DNA of 64,000 nt. It comes from Rotaria sordida. Taxonomy: Eukaryota; Rotifera; Eurotatoria; Philodinida; Philodinidae. Numbering within the stretch: position 1 is the stretch's first letter; each line of letters opens with the position of its first letter. Positions 12,201-22,578 of the stretch are shown here, one piece after another. The notes below the pieces were generated by a model. The model saw only the letters and a list, made by a program, of their open reading frames with translations, ran no database searches and was not told the origin of the DNA. The stretch is from contig CAJNOL010001328.1 of assembly GCA_905250125.1 (NCBI GenBank), forward strand, positions 1 to 64,000, written 5' to 3'. The position numbers were made by a program, and so were the translations under genes.

Positions 12201-13594
12201 ATAATCATATTAATCCAATTGATCAAAATTATGAACAATTAAAATGTAAATTAAATCCAATTAATAAAACTGATGATATTTATCCATTAATTGATAAATA
12301 TCTTCAATCAACACATGCATCAACACATCAATTATATAAAATGCAAATAGAAGATATATTTGAAGTTGAAAAAGAAGGTGAAAAAGAAGTATTTAATGAT
12401 ATTGGTAATAAAATGCTTCTGTGGTAAGTTAAATTTAAATACAAAGAAAAACTATGCTATTCATAATAACAGAAAGATTGTTTTATTCTATCTATTTTTG
12501 AACACATTTCTTCACCATCCTTTTACATAATCATTCAGAAATGGAAATAAGATATTATAACGAGAGGTCTTTGATCATATATCAACAGTGCCTGTCATGG
12601 TTGGGAGTGGGTGAAATATTAATAAGACATCTGTGACGTCCCCATTGGTTCAGTCTGTCGTGACTTATGACGCGAGGAGATATTTCTAAAATGTTCGCGA
12701 CATTGCTATCGGTAATGTCTATCAAGGCCTGTGCGGATCGGTAGGTTCAGTGTGTCACGGTGTGTAATGCAAGGAGGCATTTCTAAGATGTCCATGACGT
12801 TCCTATCGGTTCTGTCTGTGACATTTCCATGTTAATGTTTGTCACGATCTGCAGGAGAAGATTTCAAATGTCTATCGTATCGGCTATAGCACTTCTATTA
12901 GATCGTGTTCTACAAAACAAAAACAAAGAATTCATTTTTTTATATACTAGGCATGGATCTCGTTTAACGAATTTTGCTGGTATAATGAGTCAAGGTTTAC
13001 GTATTGCACCACCAGAAGCACCTATAGTAAGTTATATAACAATGTTTATAAAGAAAATATAAATTTATATAAAATATTTTAGACTGGTCATATGTTTGGA
13101 AAAGGTTTATATTTTGCTGATATGAGTAGTAAAAGTGCGAATTATTGTTATCCAGATCGAAATAAAAATATTGGTCTTTTACTTCTATCTGAAGTAAGTT
13201 TCTATCCTTTTTTTTCAATAAGTATTATCTCTTTTATTTTTATTAATCAGGTTGCTCTTGGTAAATGCAATGAATTAATACATGCTGATATTCATGCTAA
13301 TAAATTACCAGCAGGTTTATCAAGTGTTAAAGGACTTGGTTCAATTACACCTAATGTAAAAAATGAAGTCAAATTGTAAGTTGAATTGTTTTGCGTAAAA
13401 AAAAATAGAAATAATATTTGTCTCTATTCTTTATAAATAGAGATGGTGATATTAGTATACCTATGGGTCCCGGTGAACCGACAACAGCACATAATGCAAA
13501 AAATTATACACTTAATTATAATGAATATATTGTTTATGATACAAAACAAGTTCGAATGCGATATTTAATTAAATTGAAATTTTTATTTAAATAG
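9210..13594 (+). CDS. Poly(ADP-ribose) polymerase, WWE-WWE-WGR-PRD-CAT
   Basis: Transfers ADP-ribose chains from NAD+ to proteins, usually at DNA breaks in the nucleus. Fourteen exons join in frame to 709 aa: 9210-9350, 9426-9759, 9819-9947, 10000-10118, 10175-10263, 10319-10402, 11484-11580, 11636-11831, 11892-12014, 12072-12423, 12951-13026, 13083-13193, 13251-13375 and 13441-13594. Residues about 10-80 ([14 protein letters not shown]) and 88-160 ([14 protein letters not shown]) look like two WWE domains. A Lys-rich linker (TTKKRAVSA) could be a nuclear signal. WGR follows ([12 protein letters not shown], about 225-310), then the helical regulatory domain and the catalytic domain. The triad is complete: H556 (LLWHGSR), Y590 ([17 protein letters not shown]) and E687 ([10 protein letters not shown]). 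The glutamate predicts true polymer synthesis. No zinc fingers are visible, so the core is PARP2/3-like with WWE modules in place of a short N-terminus. AATAAA signals follow the stop. Confidence 0.93.
10597..10671. repeat. Nested palindrome in PARP intron 6
   Basis: Perfect 17-bp arms (TAGGAAGCTGCGGATTC and its complement) enclose a 41-bp loop that itself holds the perfect 14-bp palindrome TGGATCCGGATCCA. It is GC-rich against an AT-rich background and sits in a roughly 1.08-kb intron (10403-11483) that otherwise has no visible feature. Weaker outer complementarity (GATGAG..TAGAATA) extends from about 10472 to 10700. Probably a small foldback element. Confidence 0.6.
12590..12840. repeat. 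Degenerate ~100-bp repeat in PARP intron 10
   Basis: Two to three diverged copies of a segment containing GGTTCAGTGTGTCACGG, GAGGCATTTCTAAGATGT and CCATGACGTTCCTATCGG lie in the 527-bp intron between the regulatory domain and the catalytic histidine. More GC-rich than the flanking exons. Satellite-like; no coding content. Confidence 0.5.
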
Positions 13595-13898
13595 ATTACA
13601 GTAAAATCCGGTGAACATATTTTTTGTTTTAAAAATGTTGTGTATGAATGTTTATTCTTGCGCTTTTTACGTTGTCATATATATTTTTTTTTTGCTAATA
13701 AATATTGAAACCAATAAAATATTCAATTGTAATGAAATTCAATTATCGTAAATTCTTGTTTTTGAAAATCTTTTTTTTTGTAATTACTTAGAAACATTGA
13801 TCGACTTAATATATCTGATTCTCAAGTATGATAAGGAACTTTAGGAAGAAAACATTAGAGATGTAACGAATAGAACTGTAATACAGTACATATCCGAA

Positions 13899-14263
13899 CA
13901 TAGGCGGCGGAACGTTTTCCATCTAGGATGAGCTCAACATTTTTTATAAGATCCTTACCGAAAAGTTAAAAATAGAGAGGGTAATTTTTTTATGCTATGC
14001 CATTCAAATAAAACTCAATTAATAGTGTTTATTTCGAACTCACATTTTTTTAACGTACAACATTAGTGCAGATCAGAGATGAGTTTGGAACTTATGGCAA
14101 CAAACTTGTATTCAAGAAGCCACTTAAACTTCTGTCCTAATTGAATAGTGACCTTCAAATATAGTCCATCGGATGCAAAATTTTTGGATCCCAATCCGGA
14201 TTGGTAGTCTTCGTACCCGCAATGCAATTTTTTTACTCCAAATCTGATAATTATTTCAAACAT
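13899..14263. repeat. Dispersed repeat, copy A
   Basis: A segment of about 365 bp shares clear similarity (about 80% by eye) with 22579-22899. Shared blocks include ATTTCGAACTCACATTT, CAGATCAGAGATGAGTTTG, TATAGTCCATCGGATGCAAA and TTGGTAGTCTTCGTAC. Indels distinguish the copies and neither has a long ORF. Probably a non-autonomous mobile element, or a relic of one. Lies in the intergenic region downstream of PARP. Confidence 0.7.
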
Positions 14264-14549
14264 ACTACTAGGTTGGAAATAATATTTTCCTAAAGGATAG
14301 CATTATGATTTCTATTAGTATAAACCATGAGTTTTATACTCAATGAAAGCTCGTGAAAATGGGTTTCACGAGAATAATTGGCAATCCATAATATGAGAAT
14401 GAACTATAGAATTATAGAAAGTTTCAAATTTTAGATGTATAATTAGACATTTCCATCGATATGCAACCAATAAAACATTAGATTTCTTCGCCTTTCACAC
14501 TTTATGAAGCTCTCTTCGCTGATTATTTTGGTAAAAAAAGGTTTTAAAT

Positions 14550-14665
14550 TTGATCAATAAATAACGATGCTAGGGTCAAAATGCTGACAATCTCAAGCTG
14601 CTGTGGCTGATAGAGCTATTATATTTATGAGTACTTTGACTCTAGCATCATTATTTATTGATCAA
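14550..14665. repeat. Inverted repeat, 31-bp arms
   Basis: Arms at 14550-14580 and 14635-14665 are complementary with two mismatches (core GATCAATAAATAA), around a 54-bp spacer. Possible short foldback element just downstream of ART-TPR gene A. The rest of 14264-15034 has no gene. Confidence 0.7.
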
Positions 14666-14676
14666 CGGTAAAACTT

Positions 14677-14748
14677 GAGGGTGTGCGTGTGGGTATGCCG
14701 GCGTTTCTCTTCTTTTAATCAAAGCTCACATCCACACTCACACCCTCC
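14677..14748. repeat. Inverted GT-rich, telomere-like tract (left of ART-TPR A)
   Basis: GAGGGTGTGCGTGTGGGTATG at 14677-14697 is followed by its diverged complement at 14725-14748. Both arms consist of TGTGNG-like hexamers. The telomere repeat reported for bdelloids is TGTGGG (from memory), so this may be an interstitial telomere-like remnant or a simple GT-rich minisatellite. Confidence 0.5.
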
Positions 14749-15034
14749 AGAGCAACGAACCGTGACATATATATCGCCACACATTGATACTCGATGTAGA
14801 AGGTTCCCCGCCAATAGCTTTTTAAGCAACATTATATGATCGATATTATGCAATCCATGTTTGTCCATTTATATCACCAAGTTTCAAACTGTACAATACA
14901 AATAGATCCTAGAGCATCTCTATGATCAACCGCCGGTGTGACATGATTTCACCTAAGCAAAAAAAACATGCGCCATATTCCTCATTCAAAGGAACATACG
15001 AGAACTTTATTTTTTACCGAGTTATATGATGAAA

Positions 15035-17320
15035 TCATTTAAACCTCTTTTTAATATTTTCAATATTTCTTTTCACAAGTGCCAAATGAGGATGCATAGG
15101 AGGCAGCGACTTTTTAAAAACTTCAAGTGATGTTTCAAATGATGAAACTGCTTTCGAGTACTCGCCCATGTTATTATACACCATAGCGATGTTGTTGTAG
15201 GAAGCAGCTAAGTCAGGATGATTCGGAGGGAGAGCTATTTTTAGGATTTCAAGTGATCTTTCGTACGATGAAAGTGCTTTCGAGTACTCGNNNNNNNNNN
15301 NNNNNNNNNNNNNNNNNNNNNNNNNNNNNNNNNNNNNNNNNNNNNNNNNNNNNNNNNNNNNNNNNNNNNNNNNNNNNNNNNNNNNNNNNNNNNNNNNNNN
15401 NNNNNNNNNNNNNNNNNNNNNNNNNNNNNNNNNNNNNNNNNNNNNNNNNNNNNNNNNNNNNNNNNNNNNNNNNNNNNNNNNNNNNNNNNNNNNNNNNNNN
15501 NNNNNNNNNNNNNNNNNNNNNNNNNNNNNNNNNNNNNNNNNNNNNNNNNNNNNNNNNNNNNNNNNNNNNNNNNNNNNNNNNNNNNNNNNNNNNNNNNNNN
15601 NNNNNNNNNNNNNNNNNNNNNNNNNNNNNNNNNNNNNNNNNNNNNNNNNNNNNNNNNNNNNNNNNNNNNNNNNNNNNNNNNNNNNNNNNNNNNNNNNNNN
15701 NNNNNNTGATCTTTCGTACGATGAAAGTGCTTTCGAGTACTCGCCCATGTTATAATACAATGAAGCGATATTGTTGTAGGAAGCAGCTAAGGAGGGATGA
15801 TTCGGAGGGAGAGCTATTTTTCGGATTTCAAGTGATCTTTCTAACGCTGAAAGTGCTTTTGGGTAGTCACCTCGTTGATCTTTGATGCTTCCAAGGTTGT
15901 TCAATACAGTTGCCTGTGTAGTGTGAGTCAATGGAGTGGCGAGAAGTTGATTACAAAGTTCTTCAGCTGTAGTGTAGTTGTTGAGCTTGAACATCAATTG
16001 AACCATACGATCCCAGGTAGTGCCTTGGATTTCTTGCTGTATATAATGCGTGAGAGCGGATAGCTGTGGGTCATCGTCATTAGTTAGACTGACGTGTACT
16101 TCCCATACGTTTGCATTGTTAAGGGCCTGCTTCATTTCTTTCACACGAAAAACCGTATGCATAGAAAAGAGAATTTCTTCTTCGTCTTGAAACTGGCCCA
16201 TCGCTGTGACGTTAGCAAAAGGAATTGATGAAAAAGACCGTCCAATAGTCATTATGAAAAGAATTCCGACGAAATTGGGTGCTAACGCACTACTTTCGGC
16301 GAACATGACGGAAGTATCGCGACTTTGGCTAGTGGATAAAAAGTTATTAAACGATAGAAGACCACCCTTGGTTTTTTTGAGCCTCTCGAAATCGGCTTTG
16401 GACAATCCTTGCCCTCGGTAAACAACAAAGGTTTCAGTGTCTTTTTTTGTAAACTGTTCTTTGTTTAATTGTTTGAGCTGGCAGTGAAGATCGCGAATAA
16501 AGAAGCTCATTTTCTTCATTGTTTGAGTATCCAGTGTTCTGAGTGACCAATTGAGAGTCTGGTAGATGAAAGGCAGATGAATATACCATGAAATGGACTT
16601 CTCGGGACTGTATTCCTTCTCGAACTCTTTAATAGTGTTCAATGTTGTCTTATTGTCGTTACATTTGTTACGCCAAAAATGAATAAAATCTTTGATGTCT
16701 TCCTCACTGTGATTGATTTCAAGCACAATTTCTTTAAACAGTTGTGTGTACATGAATGATGGTTCCAGCTGATCTAGGCTTATTTTTGAACTATCTTCAT
16801 TGACACTGACGAAACTCATTGCGATATCATTCTGGTAGCTTTGTTGGATGGCATCATGCAGTGCTTTACAGAGACGCGTAGCATCTATGTAAATGCCTTT
16901 AATTTTGCTCAAATTCTTATTCCAATGATTCATTAGGGCTTCTCTGTTGCAGAAGATGTAAACACTCTCAAGCTGAGAAATATCATGGATGATAGGTATA
17001 ATATCTTGATGTTTATGGTTCGACAGAATAACGAATGCCTTCTGATCACGGATGTCAGTGAGAAAATCTACACCTTCATCAGGTTGATTGAAAATATACA
17101 CTTCATCGGTCACGTTTTGCAGCTGCGTAAGTGTATTTTGATATTTGTCACTGTTTGGGTCAATGTTCTCATCGATCCAGACAATGATATAACTTCTAGC
17201 CATGCATTGCGTTGGTTCCATGATACTCGATGATGGCGTCGCCTGTGTTGTAGTATCCATTGTAGTTGTAGAAAGTATTGCATCTGTTTTTTTCTCACTC
17301 ATTTTGAATTTATTTGCCAC
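15035..17320 (-). CDS. ART-TPR protein A: N-terminal unnamed domain, R-S-E ADP-ribosyltransferase, TPR repeats
   Basis: Predicted mono-ADP-ribosyltransferase using NAD+. One uninterrupted exon, 761 codons including a gap of Ns. Residues 43-165 form an alternating beta/alpha, Rossmann-like domain (SYIIVWIDENID, FVILSNHKHQDIIPIIHDI, ESVYIFCNRE, KIKGIYIDA), also found in gene B. A helical middle follows. The ART core has R302 in YRGQG, the S329-T-S triplet in FNNFLSTS and the E380-E-E382 motif in QDEEEILF, giving the complete R-S-E signature of arginine-type ARTs. From about residue 425, TPR units of 42 aa (LPPNHPDLAASYNNIA, MGEYSKALSSYERSLEI) resemble kinesin-light-chain repeats. Start could be M1 or M7. 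Codon use is more GC-rich than gene B. No signal peptide, so probably intracellular. The family is expanded in bdelloids; substrate unknown. Confidence 0.9.
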   Translation of the reverse strand: MANKFKMSEKKTDAILSTTTMDTTTQATPSSSIMEPTQCMARSYIIVWIDENIDPNSDKYQNTLTQLQNVTDEVYIFNQPDEGVDFLTDIRDQKAFVILSNHKHQDIIPIIHDISQLESVYIFCNREALMNHWNKNLSKIKGIYIDATRLCKALHDAIQQSYQNDIAMSFVSVNEDSSKISLDQLEPSFMYTQLFKEIVLEINHSEEDIKDFIHFWRNKCNDNKTTLNTIKEFEKEYSPEKSISWYIHLPFIYQTLNWSLRTLDTQTMKKMSFFIRDLHCQLKQLNKEQFTKKDTETFVVYRGQGLSKADFERLKKTKGGLLSFNNFLSTSQSRDTSVMFAESSALAPNFVGILFIMTIGRSFSSIPFANVTAMGQFQDEEEILFSMHTVFRVKEMKQALNNANVWEVHVSLTNDDDPQLSALTHYIQQEIQGTTWDRMVQLMFKLNNYTTAEELCNQLLATPLTHTTQATVLNNLGSIKDQRGDYPKALSALERSLEIRKIALPPNHPSLAASYNNIASLYYNMGEYSKALSSYERSXXXXXXXXXXXXXXXXXXXXXXXXXXXXXXXXXXXXXXXXXXXXXXXXXXXXXXXXXXXXXXXXXXXXXXXXXXXXXXXXXXXXXXXXXXXXXXXXXXXXXXXXXXXXXXXXXXXXXXXXXXXXXXXXXXXXXXXXXXXEYSKALSSYERSLEILKIALPPNHPDLAASYNNIAMVYNNMGEYSKAVSSFETSLEVFKKSLPPMHPHLALVKRNIENIKKRFK
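15291..15706. other. Assembly gap (416 N) inside the TPR array
   Basis: Ns replace part of the TPR region. Both edges fall in almost identical 126-bp TPR units (TGATCTTTCGTACGATGAAA starts at 15254 and again at 15707), so the gap almost certainly collapses near-identical tandem repeats. The spacing of 453 bp is three units plus 75 bp, so the gap length does not fit the repeat period although it keeps the frame. Confidence 0.95.
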
Positions 17321-17704
17321 TTGGTAAGAAAAGAAAAATGAAGAGAGTTTGTTTTAATTCAAGAAGAAACAATTTTTTTCTCTTGATGCAACAAGGATCA
17401 TCATTTTGAATTTTTCGCGACACCAAATGTGCTTTTGTTTATTGACATTTAATGGCGAATTCTAAATAGTCGGAAATTAAAGTTGAGTCGTAAAGAAGGA
17501 ACGAAAAAAAGAGGAATTGAGTGTTGTTATGCATTGCAATGCTGTATTTCAGCGATTTAAAAAAAACACCATTTTTCACCTGACAGGAACGAAAAAAAAA
17601 GGACTCTCATGAGTACTTTAACTGCTTCCATTTTTCTAAAGATATTCTCATAATTTGAATGAAAAGAAGCATGAAGACAGTCAATTTTATTTGAAATCAA
17701 AATT

Positions 17705-17787
17705 GGGTGTGGGTGTGGATGTGGGCGTGGTAGCTCTATGGATACACATCCACACCTACACTCACCCGCCATCCCACGCCCACCCCC
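17705..17787. repeat. Inverted TGTGGG-type tract (right of ART-TPR A)
   Basis: GGGTGTGGGTGTGGATGTGG at 17705-17724 continues as GCGTGG and is followed at 17745-17787 by a C-rich complementary tract (CACATCCACACCTACACTC, then CACGCCCACCCCC). The left arm reads TGTGGG-TGTGGA-TGTGGG-CGTGG, matching the hexamer telomere repeat of bdelloids with single-base changes. It lies about 385 bp upstream of ART-TPR gene A. Confidence 0.6.
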
Positions 17788-18441
17788 TAAGTTTATTAAA
17801 TTAACGATTAATCAAATATTCGAAAATAAAGAAATGATGAGAAGAATAGTATCGATATGACAAATAATCCTAAAAATCTTTAGAAATGATCAATTTATTC
17901 TTATTTTAATTATGAAAACTTTTTCATCGAATACAATTAACATTAAAACGAAAAATAGATGGATACCAAATCGTTGTCAAACTTTTATTTTAATAAATGA
18001 ATTTGTTTATAACATTTATCTATTTCATCCTACTAGAATAAATTATAAAAAAACTTAACTGTAGAAATGAAAATTGACTAAAAATTCATTAAAAGGACAT
18101 GTCTGTCAGATAAACTTCATAAAATCAAAGCAAAAGTTTTTCTTTATAACATGTCGGTGATGTTAATATCAAATTCAAGTAGACAATTGTCTATGTTCAT
18201 CTTTAAACTTGTTCTAGAGTTGCTGCTATTCTTATTTTCTGAGTACAAAATGATGATCTCTATTCAAGAATATAATTATATGTTTCACACCAAAGACAAT
18301 TTTCGTGAAATTTTGAAACAGTCAAATATTGTCACACATGGTATAAATGACTTTATCGGTATATGATAATAAAATATTTTCAACTTGTCATTAGAAACAT
18401 TCGAACGGAGTTTGAAGAATTTTTAATGACCGAAAAATACT
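17788..18441. other. No gene seen
   Basis: AT-rich intergenic DNA. One short open frame at 18151-18366 has no intron support, no family resemblance and low complexity, and is not called. Confidence 0.4.
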
Positions 18442-18982
18442 TTATTCATAATAAAAACTTGCGAATAAAACTCGTGTAAATTTATGTAGTTGTTGTTGTT
18501 GAAAAGTATTAATATCATTAGTTATTTGTGATAAGAATAGAGAAAATTGATTGTCTTGTGGAGAAAATAATGCATCAATTTATGTTTCATCTTTTCTCAT
18601 TGTTTAATACCATTATTGAGAGTAGATCGAAATACTGTTGTTTTAAATGAACACGTTTCAGAAGGAATATCTAAAAAGAAGCTTGTTTTTTTCTTTGACG
18701 CGTTCGATTTAGTTAATGAACTTCGAACAAGAACTTTTTCTGTTTGTTGATCTGTTTTTGTTTTCAAATAAATGATGTTGTTGTTGATAATAATGATGAA
18801 TAAGAAGAAGAATTTGTTCTGAATTATATTTTCAGTTGAATAACTTACTATTATTTGGCTATCATTTGATGCTGCTACTCTTGTTGGTATCGATGAATCA
18901 GAGATTGAAATCATTTCATTTTCTATTGTTTTAACTGGATTTCAAAAAGGAATTCATCAAATAGATTATCAAAAGGAGTCAT
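18442..18982 (-). CDS. Possible small gene of unknown function
   Basis: Weakly supported. An ATG at 18982 opens MTPFDNLFDEFLFEIQ. A 56-bp GT-AG intron would join it to VAASNDSQII. A frame continues through KVLVRSSLTKSNASKKKTSF and DIPSETCSFKTTVF, and a second 55-bp intron (GTATTA to CACAAG) leads in frame to DNQFSLFLSQITNDINTF and a stop at 18442-18444. Intron sizes fit the rest of the window and the tail looks protein-like. The middle part (SYSTENIIQNKFFFLF, then INNNII) looks more like intron, but its ends do not match in phase. No family recognised; it could be a decaying gene. Confidence 0.33.
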
Positions 18983-20054
18983 TTCGCTTATTTTTATTTG
19001 AACATTTTCTTAAGAATTGAGAGAAGTGAACATCATCTTCTATTTTACTTCAATATGATTCATAAAATGATAGAATTTCGATAATTGAGGAATTTCAGTA
19101 GAGAATTCTGGTATGTAATTACAGTGGGTGTTCAACATGATGAAAAGTGAGAATAAAAGATCCGTTGATTGATCATTGGAAATGATATTCAAGTTTCACG
19201 ATGCTAGTCATCAATGCATTTAGTAAATAGAGTGAGGTTATTCAAGGTGGAAGGAATTTCTCATCGCCTAAAATATTTGGAAATTTTTGAGCCATATTTC
19301 AGAAGAATTAAAGTATTTCAAGTCACATTCAAATCAGAAAAAGACTATTGTTTATACGGCATTATTATAATCCTATATTCCGAATATAAACTAAATGATA
19401 ATGAAAGAACTTTTTCAATATCTATTCATTGATGGAGAATACTTATTTTCAAAAAATAAAAAGAGATCCTCTCATTTAAAATTTATCTAACAGTTCTAAA
19501 AATAATTGATCAGATTCGATAGCTTCTTACTGTTTTTTCTTGTTAATTATTGATAGATTGTATTTTCTTCATTGTTTCTATCGTATTAATAATAACAAGG
19601 AATCGTCAATGTCGATCTGATTCTTCAGATGATGAAAACGAAAACGATCTATATTGATGATCTAATGTGGAATTAGTTTTTTTCTTTTCTTTTAAATTTT
19701 TATTTTTCTATTAAAAGAAACTTCATCTTCTAATATTCAACATTGATAATGATCATTGACGAAAAAAGATAAATAAATTGAGAAAGATCCCAACTTTACT
19801 CAAGAGTAAGAAGAATACATTGAAAATTTTATAAAGAAAAAAGAAAAAATTGTTATTGTTAGATTAGTCTAGCTTATTGATATAGATAAAGTTTTCTTCA
19901 ATGAGTTTTATAAAAAGTCTTGTCACATCATCTCTGTTCGACTTTCATCCAGTTATAGGTCTGAGGAACAAAATCAAAAGTAATCAGTTGGACAGAATTA
20001 TCGATAAACGATCAAAATGATAATTTTTTTTGTTTATTTTAGATCTAATACAAG
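18983..20054. other. No clear gene
   Basis: AT-rich. A short plus-strand stretch near 19603-19665 reads NRQCRSDSSDDENENDLY before two stops and might be a stray acidic exon, but no partner exon was found. Confidence 0.35.
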
Positions 20055-21109
20055 TCACATATCAGTACGATTATTTGGTAGTAAAATATCAGTTGAAAGA
20101 AGAAATTCATTGACATCATCATCATCAATATGTTCAACTGATTGATTATAACCATAATCTATTAAAGCGCGAGCTGTTAACTTCATACATTCATTATATT
20201 CATCAACTGTACTAATACCAGGAGCTAATATTTCATTCATCATTCTAAAAAGAATATATCAGATCAACTGTTGATGATTTTATAGAAAAAATGAAACTTA
20301 CTGCATAAGTTTTTTATTCAATTCAAATATCTCGTCGTTTAATTTTTTATAGGCATTTGTTAGTTCGTAGAATTTTTGCATTTGTTCTTTATTGAATCGA
20401 ACTACTATTTTCTGTTGTTTATCATCATGAGTAAGTTGTTTGATTTTGTTCTGAAGTTTATTCATATCTGGTACAATTCTCTTTAATTCTTGTTCAATAA
20501 ATGGTACTTCAGTTTGTACAATTCGTGTCAAATTTATCGAAAATTGACCAATGTATAGAATTAATGAAGGCAAAAGACAAGTTTGGTTTGTAACATCCTT
20601 ATATTTCTATACATAAAAGACAAATGTCAATTGAAAACATACTAGTTGACTACTGAAAAACAAATTTTGACATATTTCTATCTAGTTTTCAAAACAAAAA
20701 GATTCTCATAATAAAATAAAATAAAAATAGTCAAAACTTAAATAAGTTATTTTAATTCAAATCTTTCAATCTTATACATTTTCTGAAAAAATTTAATATA
20801 GAAGATAGTTAAATAATATTCATATTAAGTTCAAACGCAAAATGTTTCAAACTTTATCCAATGAAAACTAACCTGCATTCTATTAAATGCCTTGGTTGTT
20901 GATAAAATAATTGATTGCGTTCGTTGAGACATTTGATGAATTTTTGGTAAAAGATTATCACGAATTTCGTGATAAATTTGCTCATAATTTATTTTAAAAA
21001 AATTCGAAATGGCAGATTGTAGGTCATCTTGAATGAGTACTTTCTCACTCGTGACGAAGTTTTTGGTTAACAATGAGAGAAGAAGCAAAAGAAGTCGGAA
21101 TGATAACAT
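20055..21109 (-). CDS. Secreted protein of unknown function, 243 aa
   Basis: Three exons (21109-20873, 20606-20302, 20244-20055) join in frame. The N-terminus MLSFRLLLLLLSLLTKNF is a clear signal peptide. The mature part is mostly helical and charged, with a probable coiled coil around residues 105-180 (EQELKRIVPDMNKLQNKIKQ, later YKKLNDEIFELNKKLMQ). N-glycosylation sequons occur at NQT, NLT and NRT, and a few cysteines (NQTC, NECM) are present. The C-terminus is acidic (EHIDDDDVNEF). No family recognised. Probably an extracellular or lumenal helical protein. The ATG is the first in frame after AT-rich leader sequence. Confidence 0.75.
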
Positions 21110-21234
21110 CGTAATGAATGAATGAAGAAGAAACGAGTCGATCGTTTATAAATGGCAAAATTGTCTATCCAAGCGCGACTGACTGCAATACAATGGTGTC
21201 ATATGTAAGAATAACTAAGTGTATATAACGTCCT

Positions 21235-21870
21235 GGTAGAGTACATTGTATGCATGATGTTTTTCCTCTTCTTACTATTTTTTCTTATCTTATGTATTGT
21301 CCTTACTTTGTACATCATAGTGTACTTTGTTCCTGTCGTATTGCCCTTATTTTCTGTTTTTATTATCCTTTTCTTCTCTCTGATGAACGAGCATATAAGC
21401 GTGTACTTTGTATGAAAACGATACAGTTTTTGAGAAGAAATACAATAAAGTGTAACTCCATCAGCGCTAACTCTTCTTCTATCTAAAAATCGTCACAGTG
21501 TGACAATTAGTATAGCACCTAATGTGATATCTTTTCTTTCTCAGCATGTTGCTATACAATCGACGCTACACAATGTTCATAATGGTGTTACCCTTACGTT
21601 TATTTATGCATGATTGAGCCTTATTCTATCGTTATCTGCTTCTCATTTTGTATCCTCATTCACTCGTATATTGTCCTCATCTGTCTATTCTTACGCTGCT
21701 GTCTTTAGTTTATTGTTCTTCTATATTTGTTCTCTCTTTGACCTTATCACCTTTTTATTCTTACATTGTTCTCTCCTTGGCCTCAACTCTTTTTTTCACT
21801 ATCTCTGATTCTAATCGTGTATATAAGCGTGTGCTTTATATGCAAACGATACAATTGTATGACATGATGG
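21235..21870. repeat. Duplicated promoter-like segment
   Basis: Two diverged copies, about 21240-21440 and 21600-21865, each start near TGCATGAT, pass through a pyrimidine-rich tract and end in a near-identical block with a TATA-like core (ATATAAGCGTGTACTTTGTATG versus TATAAGCGTGTGCTTTATATG) followed by AAACGATACA. No ORF of note follows either copy, so this may be a repeat rather than a real promoter. Confidence 0.5.
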
Positions 21871-22578
21871 AGTAGAACAAAGTATATTTCCATGCACATT
21901 AATATCCTTCTATCATTGATCGTCACACTAAGATATTTGATTGTTGAGATGAAGAGAATAAAAAACAGAATGAACGCACAGGATATGTATTACAGCGTGA
22001 TCTAAAAAAGCAAATTATGATGAGTCAGTATGTTCTTCGAGATCGAATGGTTTCCTGTAAAAAAAATAATATGTCAACATGATCATGTTTTTGTTTTTTC
22101 GGATAAAAGAAAAACTACGTTTCAATTCTGAACTTTACGACAGTTCAAGAAAAGTTTAATATATTTTTTGTAAAATTTGTTTAAAGTTAGACTGGAATTA
22201 CATCCTTTGTAAGATATTCAATTACGTATTCACAAAATAAAAATTTTGATAGTGATCATCAACAAGATATGAAAAACCCCAAAAGAATAATTGTTCTTAC
22301 GCCTTCTGATTACAGTTATTAGCATTTTAACGAAATTTAAGTCTCAAGCAGGGTATATATCAACAAATCGAATGATGGCATTTCAATTTAAGATTTTGCC
22401 TACAGTTAGGTTAATTGGTAAATGTAATATCCTGAAAATTTCAGTTAAAAAAATAAATATACTAATAAAGACTAAAATAAAGATCAATTATTTTTCCGTT
22501 TTGTTTCTTACGATTAGGATTAACTTTTTTATTTTACTTTATCAAGACTATGTTCATCAAATAAACTCTTCGTACATA
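21871..22578. other. No gene seen
   Basis: AT-rich intergenic sequence; the open frame at 22291-22611 is low-complexity and runs into the dispersed repeat. Confidence 0.4.

Noticed and set aside
15253..16421. Plus-strand frames across the ART-TPR A locus
   Set aside because: Antisense shadows of a long, clearly coding minus-strand frame with intact motifs; one of them runs through the N gap.
21614..21875. Overlapping Ser/Leu-rich frames
   Set aside because: They come from a pyrimidine-rich tract of the duplicated 21.2-21.9 kb segment; two frames give equally hydrophobic nonsense.
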